NCBI GenBank assembly: GCA_947589595.1
Contig: CANQBV010000018.1
Coordinates: 1-33,325 of the forward strand
Direction of reading: 5' to 3'
Origin: an uncultured Clostridia bacterium
GTDB taxonomy: Bacteria; Bacillota; Clostridia; Oscillospirales; SIG627
DNA: 33,325 nucleotides
The translations under genes and the position numbers were made by a program. Below the pieces are notes generated by a model. It made no database searches. It was given only the letters and a program-made list of their open reading frames with translations, and was not told the DNA's origin. Shown here piece after piece: positions 8,931 through 17,782 of the stretch; the stretch's first letter is position 1, and each line of letters starts with the position of its first letter.

Positions 8931-9674
8931 ATGCAAAAAAGCAACAGAACCCTGCTCACCTGTTCGATTTTTTCCAAAGAATACTGGAAAGAAGCCGCAA
9001 AAGAACTCACCCGGACCGACACGCTGATTTTCGCGGCGCTGATCGTCGCATTGCGGGTGATCGTCAAGCTGTTCAAAATCCCTGTCGTGAATGGTGTTTC
9101 CTTTACCTTTGACGCCTATGTCAATTCACTCGGCTCCCTGGTTTACGGGCCCCTGGTCGGGCTTTTGGCCGGAGCCGTGAGCGACACAATCGGCTGTATT
9201 GTGGCGCCAAACGGCGTATACTTTTTCCCGTTTATTTTTGTGGAAATGACCAGCAGCTTTCTTTTCGGCCTGTTCTTTTGGCGAAGAAAGATTTCGATTC
9301 CGAAAGCGCTGTGTGCTAAATTTCTGGTCAATCTGATCTGCAACATCATCATGACCTCCACCTTCATGAAGTGGGAATATTATCTGCTGGGAGACGATCA
9401 ATTTTATTCCTACAATATTATCAACGCCACGCGGATTGTGAAAAATCTGGTGCTGTTCCCATTGGAAGCCGTATTGATCGCGATGATTTTGACCGCGCTA
9501 TTGCCGGCGCTCAAGCAGCTCAAAGTCATTCCGAAAGATCAGGAAGCGCTGAAACTGCGGAAATTCGATCTTGTTTTGGTTGTTTTCTTCCTGATGCTTT
9601 CTGTGGGCCTGATCCTGTTTTATATGTTCTTCCTCAAAAATTGGGTGGCAGCGCATAACGTCAAGTGGCTGTAA
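8931..9674 (+). CDS. folT: Folate-type ECF transporter substrate-binding subunit (FolT)
   Basis: A 247-residue membrane protein with about five or six hydrophobic segments, of the ECF S-component folate family. These subunits bind folate and associate with a shared EcfT/EcfA energising module, none of which is encoded here. The core reads SFTFDAYVNSLGSLVYGP and LLAGAVSDTIGCIVAPNG, resembling FolT-type S components. The start at 8931 is set by AAGGAGG at 8917-8923. The N-terminal 30 or so residues and the long C-terminal helix are charged. The THF riboswitch directly upstream and folC ten bases downstream strongly support folate as the substrate. Confidence 0.9.
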   Translation: MQKSNRTLLTCSIFSKEYWKEAAKELTRTDTLIFAALIVALRVIVKLFKIPVVNGVSFTFDAYVNSLGSLVYGPLVGLLAGAVSDTIGCIVAPNGVYFFPFIFVEMTSSFLFGLFFWRRKISIPKALCAKFLVNLICNIIMTSTFMKWEYYLLGDDQFYSYNIINATRIVKNLVLFPLEAVLIAMILTALLPALKQLKVIPKDQEALKLRKFDLVLVVFFLMLSVGLILFYMFFLKNWVAAHNVKWL

Positions 9675-9684
9675 GGAAAAGACG

Positions 9685-10962
9685 ATGACCTATCAGGAAG
9701 CGCTCCAATACATTCATTCCATTCACCGGCAGGGTTCCCGCCCCGGGCTTTTCCGCACACGTGCGCTTTTGGAAAAGATCGGAAATCCGCAGGACAAGCT
9801 GCGTTTTGTCCATGTAGCCGGAACCAACGGAAAAGGCTCTTTTTGCGCCATGCTTTCTTCTGTTTTGCTGGAAGCGGGATATCATGTCGGTACCTATACC
9901 TCCCCCTATATTCTGCGTTTCAACGAAAGAATGAAGGTGGACGGAAAGGATATTCCGGACGAAAACTTAGCGGAACTGACGGAATTCATCCGCCCCTTTG
10001 TCGATTCCATGGAAGATCGGCCCACGGAATTTGAGTTGATCACGGCGATTGCCATGGAATACTTTGCCAGAGAAAAGTGTGAGATCGTGGTGCTGGAATG
10101 CGGTTTGGGCGGCAGACTCGATTCTACGAACGTCATCAAAACGCCCTGCCTTTCGGTCATTACCGGCATCGCGCTGGATCACACCGCCGTTTTGGGAGAC
10201 ACGATTCCCAAAATCGCGGCGGAAAAGGCCGGTATCCTCAAAACCGGAGTCCCCGTTCTTTTCTGCGGGAAAGACAAGAGCGCCGAAGAAGTGATCGCCG
10301 CAAGGGCCGCAGAGGTAGGCTCTCCGCTTTTTCTTTGCGCCAGAGAGAACCTGGAAGTTGCGGAAAGCACGCTGGAGGGCACGGTTTTTCATTGGAAAAA
10401 CTGGAAGAATATCTCCATCCCTCTGCTCGGCTCCTACCAGCCGGAAAACGCCTGCAATGTTCTGCAGGCGATTGCGCTTTTGCAAAAAAGCGGATTTGAA
10501 ATTCCCGATGATGCCGTTCGCCGTGGACTGCAAAAGGTGCGCTGGCCGGCTCGCTATGAAATTGTTTGCCATTCCCCTTTGATTTTGTGCGACGGCGCCC
10601 ACAACCCGGAGGGCGTGGACGCCGCGGTTCAGAGCACAAAGCTGTATTTTAAAAACAAAAAAGTGCTTGTCATCACCGGCGTGCTCCAAGATAAGGATTT
10701 CCGCTATATGGCTTCCCGCATGAAAGAGATCGCACAGGAGGTCTACTGTATCACTCCCGAAAGCCCCAGAGCTCTCCCCGCCGCAGACTTTGCAGACCTT
10801 TTTCGTTCGCTTGGAGTTTTTGCAAATGCTTATTCCGACGTGGAAGAAGCGCTGCGCGCGGCGATAGAAAGGGCAAAGTGCGAAAAGCTTGCCATTCTTT
10901 GCCTGGGTTCTCTTTATATGTATGAACAGGTTATAGGAGCCAAAAAGAAAATTCTAAACTGA
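9685..10962 (+). CDS. folC: Folylpolyglutamate synthase / dihydrofolate synthase (FolC)
   Basis: A cytoplasmic Mur-ligase-family enzyme of 425 residues that adds glutamate to folates using ATP, trapping them in the cell. It may also make dihydrofolate from dihydropteroate. Visible are the P-loop GTNGKGS (Gly46, Lys50), TSPYILRFNERM, ECGLGGRLDSTNV, the helper motif GIALDHTAVLGD with IAAEKAGILK, and DGAHNPEGVDA in the C-terminal domain. AAGGA overlaps the folT stop, so translation is probably coupled. Pairing of uptake (folT) with polyglutamylation under a THF sensor makes this a folate salvage and retention operon. No other folate synthesis gene is in the window. Confidence 0.96.
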   Translation: MTYQEALQYIHSIHRQGSRPGLFRTRALLEKIGNPQDKLRFVHVAGTNGKGSFCAMLSSVLLEAGYHVGTYTSPYILRFNERMKVDGKDIPDENLAELTEFIRPFVDSMEDRPTEFELITAIAMEYFAREKCEIVVLECGLGGRLDSTNVIKTPCLSVITGIALDHTAVLGDTIPKIAAEKAGILKTGVPVLFCGKDKSAEEVIAARAAEVGSPLFLCARENLEVAESTLEGTVFHWKNWKNISIPLLGSYQPENACNVLQAIALLQKSGFEIPDDAVRRGLQKVRWPARYEIVCHSPLILCDGAHNPEGVDAAVQSTKLYFKNKKVLVITGVLQDKDFRYMASRMKEIAQEVYCITPESPRALPAADFADLFRSLGVFANAYSDVEEALRAAIERAKCEKLAILCLGSLYMYEQVIGAKKKILN

Positions 10963-10966
10963 AACC

Positions 10967-10996
10967 AAAAAGCGCAGCCTCACGGCTGCGCTTTTT
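10967..10996. terminator. Bidirectional terminator between folC and the zinc-ribbon gene
   Basis: AAAAAGCGCAGCC at 10967-10979 pairs perfectly with GGCTGCGCTTTTT at 10984-10996 around a four-base loop. The A- and T-runs on either side serve both strands, as expected between convergent genes. Confidence 0.9.
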
Positions 10997-11009
10997 AAAG
11001 CAAAATCGG

Positions 11010-11429
11010 CTATTTTTTAAAGGATTTTTGAAAAGTATGACCGCAGCGGCGGCAGCGGATCTGAAAGGTTCCGACCTTTCTCGGCATGCGGATATCGGCG
11101 CGGCACAGCGGACAGCGGAAGAAATGATAGAGCTTCCGGTCACGCAGACGAACATTGAATTTTTGAACCGAACGGCGAAATTTCTGATTGATTTCATAAT
11201 ACGCCGCATTTTCCCGACGGCGGCGAACCGTATTTTTGGAAAAAAAACGGAAAAAGAACAGAAACGCCAGCAAAAGCTCCGGGATCAGCAGAACCAGACT
11301 ATGGAAAAATCCGTTCAAAATCGCAAGGATCAGCCAAACAAAGAGCAAAAATTTTCCCAGCGAATCCACACCGTTCCGATGCTGCATAAAGGCGGAAAAA
11401 CGATTCCGCAGCGAAAGCAAAAAAGACAT
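11010..11429 (-). CDS. Zinc-ribbon membrane protein of unknown function
   Basis: A 139-residue protein. Residues about 23-62 are strongly hydrophobic and form one or two membrane helices (SLGKFLLFVWLILAILNGF, then VLLIPELLLAFLFFF). A long basic stretch rich in Arg and Lys follows. The C-terminus is a zinc ribbon with two pairs, CPLC and CRRC, around a MPRKVGTFQI segment. Its start abuts the stop of the metallopeptidase gene (TAAATG), with a GGAG-type site inside that gene, so the two are coupled. The ribbon resembles those on many small Clostridia membrane proteins. No specific function can be assigned; a role in RNA or membrane-protein quality control would be speculation. Confidence 0.7.
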   Translation of the reverse strand: MSFLLSLRNRFSAFMQHRNGVDSLGKFLLFVWLILAILNGFFHSLVLLIPELLLAFLFFFRFFSKNTVRRRRENAAYYEINQKFRRSVQKFNVRLRDRKLYHFFRCPLCRADIRMPRKVGTFQIRCRRCGHTFQKSFKK

Positions 11430-12134
11430 TTATCTTCTCCTTCTGCCACTGGTAACGATGGCAAACAGACGCAGAAACTGCGTAAGCGAGACTGCAAGGG
11501 CAGCGACATAGGTCATGGCGGCGGCGCGCAGTGTTTTACGGGAGCCCTGCAATTCTTCTTCGGTTAAAAAGCCAAAGGATTGCAGCGCCGTCAACGCGCG
11601 GCGGGAAGCATCGAACTCCGTTGGCAGCGTGACGAGCTGAAAAACAAGCGACAAACCAAAACATAGAACGCCCAAAAGCGAAAGTTCAAAAATGGAAAAC
11701 ATAAGTCCCAGTAAAATCAGCGGCATGGAAAGGCGCGACCCGATATTGGTGATGGGAATAATGGCGCTGCGGATCTTGACCGGCACATACCCTTCCGCAT
11801 GCTGCACAGCATGTCCCGCTTCGTGCGCGGCGACGCCGATCGCCGCGGTTGTGGGAGCGTCATAGACGTTTTGCGAAAGGTAGATCGTGCGATTGCGCGG
11901 GTCGAAATGGTCCGTCAGATTTCCTGCTACCCTTTGGATCGATACGTCATACACACCGTTTTGCTGCAAAACTTTTCTGGCAGCTTCCGCCCCGGTGAGC
12001 CCCATATGATTACGCTGAGCGGAATAGCGCTTGAACGTACTGTTGACTCTGGCGCTGGCGATCATGGTAAAAATGATGGCGATCAGCACGAAAAAATATC
12101 CGTAATATTCAAACAATTCTAAAAATTCACCCAT
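11430..12134 (-). CDS. Neutral zinc metallopeptidase, membrane-bound (YugP family)
   Basis: A 234-residue membrane protein of the DUF/peptidase family called YugP in Bacillus. An N-terminal helix (about residues 10-28) precedes a domain with the HExxH zinc motif HEAGH at 104-108. Further hydrophobic helices (IPITNIGSRLSMPLILLGLM, LGVLCFGLSLVFQLVTLP) follow, then EFDASRRA, which provides the probable third zinc ligand. The frame is open to 12245, but the ATG at 12134 has GAGGAG upstream and fits the family start. The substrate is unknown. It sits between yhbY and the zinc-ribbon membrane protein on one probable transcript. Confidence 0.88.
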   Translation of the reverse strand: MGEFLELFEYYGYFFVLIAIIFTMIASARVNSTFKRYSAQRNHMGLTGAEAARKVLQQNGVYDVSIQRVAGNLTDHFDPRNRTIYLSQNVYDAPTTAAIGVAAHEAGHAVQHAEGYVPVKIRSAIIPITNIGSRLSMPLILLGLMFSIFELSLLGVLCFGLSLVFQLVTLPTEFDASRRALTALQSFGFLTEEELQGSRKTLRAAAMTYVAALAVSLTQFLRLFAIVTSGRRRR

Positions 12135-12145
12135 ACGTTTCTCCT

Positions 12146-12439
12146 CTATTTCGGCAGGACAATTTTTTTGTTGTCCTTTGATTCCTTGTACAGAACAATT
12201 TTGTTCCCGATCGCCTGCACTCCCTCGCAGCCGATAAGCCTGCAAATTTCATCGGAAGCGGCACGGGCGGAAAGCGCAGAATTTTCCAAAACGGTGATTT
12301 TCACAAGCTCGTTTTTTTCCAGTCCCTCACAAAGCTGATTTAAAAAGGCGGGATCTTCAAAACCGGATTTTCCGATTTGATATTTAGCAGTCAGCGTATT
12401 GGCAAGGGAGCGAAGGTAGGCTCTTTGTTTTCCTGTCAT
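12146..12439 (-). CDS. yhbY: YhbY-family ribosome-associated RNA-binding protein
   Basis: A 97-residue single CRS1-YhbY (CRM) domain with normal length. It starts MTGKQRAYLRSLANTL, has the GxxG-type RNA-binding loop in IGKSGF, and a C-terminal IGNKIVLYKES strand. Family members bind pre-50S ribosomal particles. A GGAG site lies before the ATG at 12439. It is the first gene of the minus-strand trio and starts from the promoter at 12470-12499. Confidence 0.9.
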   Translation of the reverse strand: MTGKQRAYLRSLANTLTAKYQIGKSGFEDPAFLNQLCEGLEKNELVKITVLENSALSARAASDEICRLIGCEGVQAIGNKIVLYKESKDNKKIVLPK

Positions 12440-12469
12440 GTTTTATCTCCGAAAACTTTTTATAAAATC

Positions 12470-12499
12470 AGTTTAGCCGAAAGCGGCTTTTTTGTCAAG
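12470..12499 (-). promoter_or_regulatory. SigA promoter for yhbY
   Basis: On the minus strand TTGACA (12494-12499) and TAAACT (12470-12475) are 18 bases apart. It lies about 30 bases before the yhbY start and drives the yhbY-metallopeptidase-zinc-ribbon group. Confidence 0.6.
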
Positions 12500-12516
12500 A
12501 AAAGTGCAGTTTTTCT

Positions 12517-12545
12517 TTACACTTTCGGAAAAATGTGGTAGGATA
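12517..12545 (+). promoter_or_regulatory. Probable promoter for ktrB
   Basis: TTTACA (12517-12522) and TAGGAT (12540-12545) are 17 bases apart. The -10 is imperfect. It faces away from the yhbY promoter in a 170-base divergent region. The leader is only about 60 bases, too short for a ydaO-type c-di-AMP riboswitch. Confidence 0.5.
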
Positions 12546-12609
12546 TAGATCTAAAGTATGCTTTCGTGAAGGAAAGGACGCAAATCGCTGGCTGTTTTGC
12601 GAAAACGGA

Positions 12610-13944
12610 ATGAAACTGAAAAATTTATCGCACGTGCAGATTATTGCGCTGGGGTATTTGCTGATCATCCTCTGCGGCACACTGCTTTTGATGCTGCCGA
12701 TCGCTACGACGAGCGGCGAAAGCGCTCCCTTTTTGACCGCGCTTTTCACCGCTACCAGCTCCGCCTGTGTAACGGGGCTTGTTACAGTGGATACCGGCAC
12801 CTTTTGGTCGCTGTTCGGGCAGATTGTGATCTTAGCCCTGATTCAAATCGGCGGCTTGGGATTTATGACCATCGCCACCTTTTTCTTCCGTCTGTTCCGC
12901 CGCCGCATGGGACTGCGGCAAAAGGAAGTTATGGTGGAAAGCATCAATACCAGTGAAATCGGCGGGATCTTACAACTTGCCAAAAACATCTTCCTGCTCA
13001 CGATGCTCATTGAGGGCTGCGGCGCTGTGATTTTGGCGCTGCGTTTTGGTCTTCATTACGGCTTCGGCTGGAAAAAAAGCCTGTTCTTCGGCGTTTTCCA
13101 CTCGATCAGCGCATTTTGCAACGCCGGGTTTGATTTAAACGGAAATTACAATTCTTTTACCGACTACGTGGGCGACCCGGTGATCAATCTCACCTTAATG
13201 ACGCTGATCATCATAGGCGGAATCGGCTTTTTGGTGTGGCATGATTTAGCGGAGCGCAAATTTCGTTTCCGTTCTTTGCGCCTGCACACCAAAATCGTGC
13301 TTTCCGTAACAGCGATTTTAATTCTGGCGCCGGCGCTTCTGTTTTTCTTTTTTGAGCGGAACGGTCTTTTTGCCGATCTGAACTGGGGCGAAAAAATTTT
13401 GGCGTCGCTCTTTTCCGCCGTTACGCCCCGCACTGCCGGCTTCAACACCGTTGACACCGCTTCCCTTTCGCCGGGCTCCGGACTTTTGACCGTGGTTTTA
13501 ATGTTTATCGGCGGCAGCCCCGGTTCGACTGCCGGCGGCGCTAAGACCACTACCGTGGCAGTGCTGCTCTTTTTTACAATCGCCTCGATCCGAAAAAACC
13601 GCGCGGCCTCCCTTTTCGGCCGCAGAATTCCCGAGGACGCGCTCCACAAAGCAGTTTGCGTGTTTTTCTGGAACCTGGGCCTTGCACTGTGCGGAATTCT
13701 TCTGATCGCCGCCATTCAGCCCGCTCTTCCCTTTTTCGACGTTCTTTTTGAAGTATTTTCCGCGATCGGTACCGTGGGCATGAGCACCGGCGTCACGCGG
13801 GATTTAAACACCTTTTCGCAGGCTTTGGTTATTTTGCTCATGTTTATCGGCAGAATCGGCGGTGTTTCCTTTGGCGCGGCTCTGCTGGAAAAGAAAGCGG
13901 TTCCCGCTGTAATCGAACCGCATGAATCGATACTAATCGGATAG
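12610..13944 (+). CDS. ktrB: Potassium uptake membrane subunit (KtrB/TrkH family)
   Basis: A 444-residue channel-like potassium transporter built of four pseudo-repeats. The four selectivity-filter loops are recognisable: SACVTGLVTVDTG, FCNAGFDLNG, PRTAGFNTVD and GTVGMSTGVTR. Helices of about 20 hydrophobic residues flank each. The ATG at 12610 begins MKLKNLSHVQIIALGYLL, the usual family start. It has no strong Shine-Dalgarno sequence; the AAGGAAAGGA further upstream is too distant, so translation may be weak. The RCK subunit gene follows after 11 bases, making a complete two-subunit Ktr system. In Firmicutes Ktr systems are commonly inhibited by c-di-AMP. Confidence 0.93.
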   Translation: MKLKNLSHVQIIALGYLLIILCGTLLLMLPIATTSGESAPFLTALFTATSSACVTGLVTVDTGTFWSLFGQIVILALIQIGGLGFMTIATFFFRLFRRRMGLRQKEVMVESINTSEIGGILQLAKNIFLLTMLIEGCGAVILALRFGLHYGFGWKKSLFFGVFHSISAFCNAGFDLNGNYNSFTDYVGDPVINLTLMTLIIIGGIGFLVWHDLAERKFRFRSLRLHTKIVLSVTAILILAPALLFFFFERNGLFADLNWGEKILASLFSAVTPRTAGFNTVDTASLSPGSGLLTVVLMFIGGSPGSTAGGAKTTTVAVLLFFTIASIRKNRAASLFGRRIPEDALHKAVCVFFWNLGLALCGILLIAAIQPALPFFDVLFEVFSAIGTVGMSTGVTRDLNTFSQALVILLMFIGRIGGVSFGAALLEKKAVPAVIEPHESILIG

Positions 13945-13955
13945 GAGAAAACAAA

Positions 13956-14603
13956 ATGAAAAGCTTCTTTATTGTCGGTGCGGGCGCTTTTGGGCACCAT
14001 CTTACCAGATATCTTTCCCAAAAAAAATGTGAAATATTGATCGTCGATAAGGACGAAAAAAAGCTGGAACCGCTTTTGCCCTATGCGACCAGCGCGCGCA
14101 TTGCCGACTGCACCGATCCCGAAACCTTGAAATCCTTTGATATCAACACCTTCGACGCGTGCTTTGTCTGTGTCGATTCCGATTTTGAAGCGGCGCTGGA
14201 GATCACCTGTCTTTTGAGCGAAATGGGCGCCAGAAAAGTGTTCAGCAACGCCGACCGCGATATTCAGGCCAAGCTTTTAAAGCGTAACGGCGCCGACGTG
14301 ATCATTTACCCGGAAAAGGATATCGCCCGGCGGATTGCAATCAATGAAAGCTCGGACAGCATTTTCGATTCCTTTGAATTGACTTCGGATTTTTTTGTTT
14401 ATGAAATCTCCGTTCCGAAGGTGTGGATCGGAAAAACGATCCGCGAGCTGGACATCCGCGCGCGCTACTCCCTGAATGTGCTGGCAGAAAAGCGCGGCAA
14501 CGCGGTCACACCGATCAACACGCCGGATTATATCTTTGAAGCCGATTCTCACATTTTGGTAATGGGCGCGAATGAATGCATTAACCGCGTGATCGAAAAA
14601 TAA
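13956..14603 (+). CDS. ktrA: RCK-domain regulatory subunit of potassium uptake (KtrA/TrkA)
   Basis: A 215-residue cytoplasmic protein with an RCK_N Rossmann domain (nucleotide loop GAGAFG at the N-terminus, IVDKDEKKLE after strand two) and an RCK_C domain (about residues 135-215, containing VWIGKTIRELDIRARY). It gates the KtrB channel by nucleotide binding. In Firmicutes the RCK_C domain is the usual c-di-AMP site. AGGAG precedes the ATG by about eight bases. The single RCK pair and 215-residue length fit KtrA rather than the double-RCK TrkA of enterobacteria. Confidence 0.93.
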   Translation: MKSFFIVGAGAFGHHLTRYLSQKKCEILIVDKDEKKLEPLLPYATSARIADCTDPETLKSFDINTFDACFVCVDSDFEAALEITCLLSEMGARKVFSNADRDIQAKLLKRNGADVIIYPEKDIARRIAINESSDSIFDSFELTSDFFVYEISVPKVWIGKTIRELDIRARYSLNVLAEKRGNAVTPINTPDYIFEADSHILVMGANECINRVIEK

Positions 14604-14630
14604 ATTTTCACTTAAAAAACAGATACTATT

Positions 14631-14658
14631 CATAACAGGTTAAATTTAACCTGTTATG
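14631..14658. promoter_or_regulatory. Perfect 28-bp palindrome before the ABC transporter gene
   Basis: CATAACAGGTTAAA (14631-14644) is followed at once by its exact reverse complement (14645-14658). It ends 36 bases before the ABC gene start. A second pair, ATACTAT (14623-14629) and ATAGTAT (14670-14676), lies outside it with uneven spacing. As DNA it could be an operator for a dimeric repressor overlapping the promoter. As RNA it could be an AT-rich terminator for ktrA, since ATTTTTAT follows. I cannot choose between these. Confidence 0.6.
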
Positions 14659-14694
14659 ATTTTTATATCATAGTATTTTTGAAAGGATACAAAT

Positions 14695-17685
14695 ATGCTG
14701 CAACTGATCGATATCAAAAAAGATTATCTGTCCGCAGATGAAAAGGTTGAAGCACTGAAAGGGATCAATCTGCAATTCCGCAAAAACGAATTTGTTTCGA
14801 TTCTCGGCCCTTCCGGCTGCGGAAAGACCACGCTTCTCAATATGATCGGCGGCCTGGATCACTATACTTCGGGCGATTTGGTAATCGACGGCGTTTCCAC
14901 CAAGGACTATACCGATGCGGATTGGGACGCTTACCGCAATCATTCCATTGGTTTCGTATTTCAAAGCTACAACCTTATTCCGCACCAAAGCGTACTGGCC
15001 AATGTGGAATTGGCGCTTACGCTTTCCGGCGTTTCCAAAGCCGAGCGCAGAAAAAGAGCGATCGCCGTTTTGGAGCAGGTGGGGCTGAAGGATCAGATCC
15101 GCAAAAAGCCCAACCAAATGTCCGGCGGGCAAATGCAGCGTGTTGCGATTGCCCGCGCGCTGGTAAATAACCCCGATATTCTACTGGCAGACGAGCCGAC
15201 GGGTGCACTGGATTCTGTAACGAGCGTCCAGATCATGGAGCTTTTAAAGGAAATTGCCAAGGACAGGCTGGTTATTATGGTCACGCATAACCCCGCGCTG
15301 GCAGATGAATACTCCACGCGCATCATTCGTCTTTTAGACGGCCAGATCACCGATGACAGCAACCCCTTTGACAGCACTGAGGAAAAAAAGCCGCGTGAAA
15401 AAGCGGCCGATTCGAGCGTGAAAAAAAAGCCTGCCATGTCCTTTTTGACGGCGCTTTCTCTTTCCTTAAACAACCTGATGACCAAAAAGGGCCGCACGAT
15501 TCTGACCGCTTTCGCCGGGTCGATCGGGATCATCGGGATCGCGCTGATCCTTTCTCTTTCCAATGGGATCAATTCCTACATTTTTCGCGTGCAGGAGGAT
15601 ACGCTTTCCTCTTACCCGATTTCGATCCAGTCGGAAAATGTGGATATGTCCGCACTTATTACCTCCTTAATGGGTGCAAGACAGGAACGGCTTGAAAACG
15701 AGCATGAGCTCGATGCGGTATATTCGGCGAACGTCATGGCGGAAATGATGAATACCTTCCTCTATGCGGAAACTCAGAAAAACAACCTCGCCCTGTTTCG
15801 CGAGTACTTGCAGAACAGCAATATTCTGGATTACGCCTCGAATGTGCAATACGTTTACGATCTGCCGCTCAACATTTATACGACCGAGCCGAACGGAGAG
15901 ATCATCAAAACCGACGTTCCCACTCTGATGCAGCGCATCTATTCCCAGATGGGCATTGAAATCGATACCGATTCCGCAGCCGGTATCGGCAGGGGCGGCA
16001 ATAACTTCAACTCAATGAAAATCTGGCAAGAGATCCTGCCCGGAGAAAACGGAGAGCTGGTCAGTCCGCTTTTGCAGGAGCAATATGATCTGATCTACGG
16101 TACCTGGCCCCAGGCCTATAACGAAGCGCTTTTGATCGTCAATGAGCGCAACGAGGTCAGCGACGTAACCCTCGGCGTTTTGGGGTTAAAATCGGCGGAG
16201 GATATATTCCGGGAAATCCAGGCCGACAAAGATTCCAAGCCGGAATCCGCTCTTCTTTCTTTCAGCTATGAAGAATTCTGCGGTAAAGAATTCAAATTGA
16301 TTCCCGCGGGTGATTTCTACCAGAAAAACGCCGACGGCACCTATACCGATCTTTTCGCCACAGAAAAAGGCCTGGAATATTTATACGGCAGCAAGAAAGC
16401 GGTGGATTTAAAGATCTGCGGCGTGATCCGTCAAAATGAAGAAGCTGTTTCCGGTATGTTGGAAGCCGGTACCATTGGTTACCCCGCCGCCCTGGTGGAT
16501 TATCTGATCGACCGCGCCGCCGAATGTGAGGTTGTAAAAGATCAGTTGGCGGATGAATCGGTAGACGCGATCAGCGGTCTTCCCTTTAAAACGCAGGATA
16601 CCGAAGAATACACCGACGAAGAAAAAATCGCCCTGATCCGCGAATATCTCGGCACACTGTCCGCTGCGGAAAAGGCGGCGGCCTTCCTGGACGGAAAAGG
16701 AACCCCCAGTGAAAACGAGGTTTCGGCATTTGTAGAACAGACCCTCGCAAACGCCACGCGGGAAACCTTGGAAGCACAAGCCATCGCCGCGTTTAAAGAG
16801 CAGGAACAGGAAGGCGTCGATACCTCTTATATTGCCGATTACATTACACAAATGAGCGATGAGGAACTGTTCGGCGCGGTGGGCGAATTTATTGCCCGGA
16901 ACTATCGCGCCACTTACCGCGAAACCGTGGAGCAAAATCTTGCCGCCTTTCCGCAGGAACAGCTTGCCGCCATGCTGACGGCAGCCATTGTGCCCGGCAC
17001 GGAAAACAGCTTTTCCGATGAAATTATGCTGGCGCTGTTTGATCTGTATATGCCGGCCACCTATTCAGACAGTACGCTGGAAGACAACCTGGCTTTGATC
17101 GGCAGCGTAAATAAGGAAACCCCCAGCGCAATCAATATTTATGTTAAAACCTTCCGCAACAAAGACGAGGTAGCCGATATGATCTCGACCTATAACGACG
17201 CGCACGAAGAAGCCGACCAGATCAGCTATACCGACTACATGGCGCTTTTAATGTCCTCGGTTTCCACGATTATCAACGCCATTTCCTATGTTTTGGTTGC
17301 GTTTGCCGCGATTTCACTGATCGTATCTTCCATTATGATCGGCATTATCACCTACATTTCCGTACTGGAACGCACCAAGGAAATCGGGATTCTGCGTGCG
17401 ATCGGCGCTTCCAAAAAGGACATTGCCCGCGTGTTCAATGCCGAAACTATCATCGAAGGATTCGCCAGCGGCGCGATCGGTATTTTGGTAACACTGCTCT
17501 TGATCCTGCCAATCAACTGGATTATCCGCAGTCTGACCGGTATTTCCAACATTGGTGCGATCATGCCCACAGGCGGCGCGATTGCGCTGGTGATTATCAG
17601 CATCGTTCTCACACTGATCGCCGGACTGATTCCCTCCCGACTCGCCGCAAACAAAGACCCTGTTATTGCTCTGCAAACCGAATAA
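14695..17685 (+). CDS. ABC transporter ATPase-permease fusion (MacB/FtsX-type)
   Basis: A 996-residue fusion of an ABC ATPase and an FtsX/MacB-type permease. The ATPase (about 1-225) has Walker A GPSGCGKTT (residues 38-46), signature MSGGQMQRVA, Walker B ILLADEPTGALD and the switch histidine in VTHNP, as in MacB/LolD/BceA ATPases. A charged linker leads to helix one (about 271-289). Then comes an external domain of about 570 residues, much longer than that of MacB, and three C-terminal helices (about 859-889, 921-942, 962-982), with an intracellular loop ERTKEIGILRAIGASKKDIARVF. Such Type VII systems use mechanotransmission rather than lumenal transport; typical jobs are peptide-antibiotic defence or cell-wall hydrolase control. 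The actual role is unknown and no two-component system is adjacent. Confidence 0.88.
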   Translation: MLQLIDIKKDYLSADEKVEALKGINLQFRKNEFVSILGPSGCGKTTLLNMIGGLDHYTSGDLVIDGVSTKDYTDADWDAYRNHSIGFVFQSYNLIPHQSVLANVELALTLSGVSKAERRKRAIAVLEQVGLKDQIRKKPNQMSGGQMQRVAIARALVNNPDILLADEPTGALDSVTSVQIMELLKEIAKDRLVIMVTHNPALADEYSTRIIRLLDGQITDDSNPFDSTEEKKPREKAADSSVKKKPAMSFLTALSLSLNNLMTKKGRTILTAFAGSIGIIGIALILSLSNGINSYIFRVQEDTLSSYPISIQSENVDMSALITSLMGARQERLENEHELDAVYSANVMAEMMNTFLYAETQKNNLALFREYLQNSNILDYASNVQYVYDLPLNIYTTEPNGEIIKTDVPTLMQRIYSQMGIEIDTDSAAGIGRGGNNFNSMKIWQEILPGENGELVSPLLQEQYDLIYGTWPQAYNEALLIVNERNEVSDVTLGVLGLKSAEDIFREIQADKDSKPESALLSFSYEEFCGKEFKLIPAGDFYQKNADGTYTDLFATEKGLEYLYGSKKAVDLKICGVIRQNEEAVSGMLEAGTIGYPAALVDYLIDRAAECEVVKDQLADESVDAISGLPFKTQDTEEYTDEEKIALIREYLGTLSAAEKAAAFLDGKGTPSENEVSAFVEQTLANATRETLEAQAIAAFKEQEQEGVDTSYIADYITQMSDEELFGAVGEFIARNYRATYRETVEQNLAAFPQEQLAAMLTAAIVPGTENSFSDEIMLALFDLYMPATYSDSTLEDNLALIGSVNKETPSAINIYVKTFRNKDEVADMISTYNDAHEEADQISYTDYMALLMSSVSTIINAISYVLVAFAAISLIVSSIMIGIITYISVLERTKEIGILRAIGASKKDIARVFNAETIIEGFASGAIGILVTLLLILPINWIIRSLTGISNIGAIMPTGGAIALVIISIVLTLIAGLIPSRLAANKDPVIALQTE

Positions 17686-17694
17686 AAACCTTTA

Positions 17695-17730
17695 AAATGC
17701 TCCGCAATCCCGCGGAGCATTTCTTTTTTT
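17695..17730 (+). terminator. Rho-independent terminator after the ABC transporter gene
   Basis: AAATGCTCCGC (17695-17705) pairs with GCGGAGCATTT (17712-17722) around a six-base loop, followed by a run of seven T. Confidence 0.9.
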
Positions 17731-17782
17731 AGAAAAAATCGCAAAAAAATGAAAAAAAGATGAATATTTCTTGAATTTCCTT

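Noticed and set aside
12474-12490. Small hairpin AGCCG-AAAG-CGGCT followed by T
   Set aside because: Only five pairs, and no plus-strand gene upstream to end; it lies inside the yhbY promoter spacer.
12440-12609. c-di-AMP (ydaO-type) riboswitch before ktrB
   Set aside because: Expected from biology, but the leader after the promoter is only about 60 bases and shows no matching conserved blocks.
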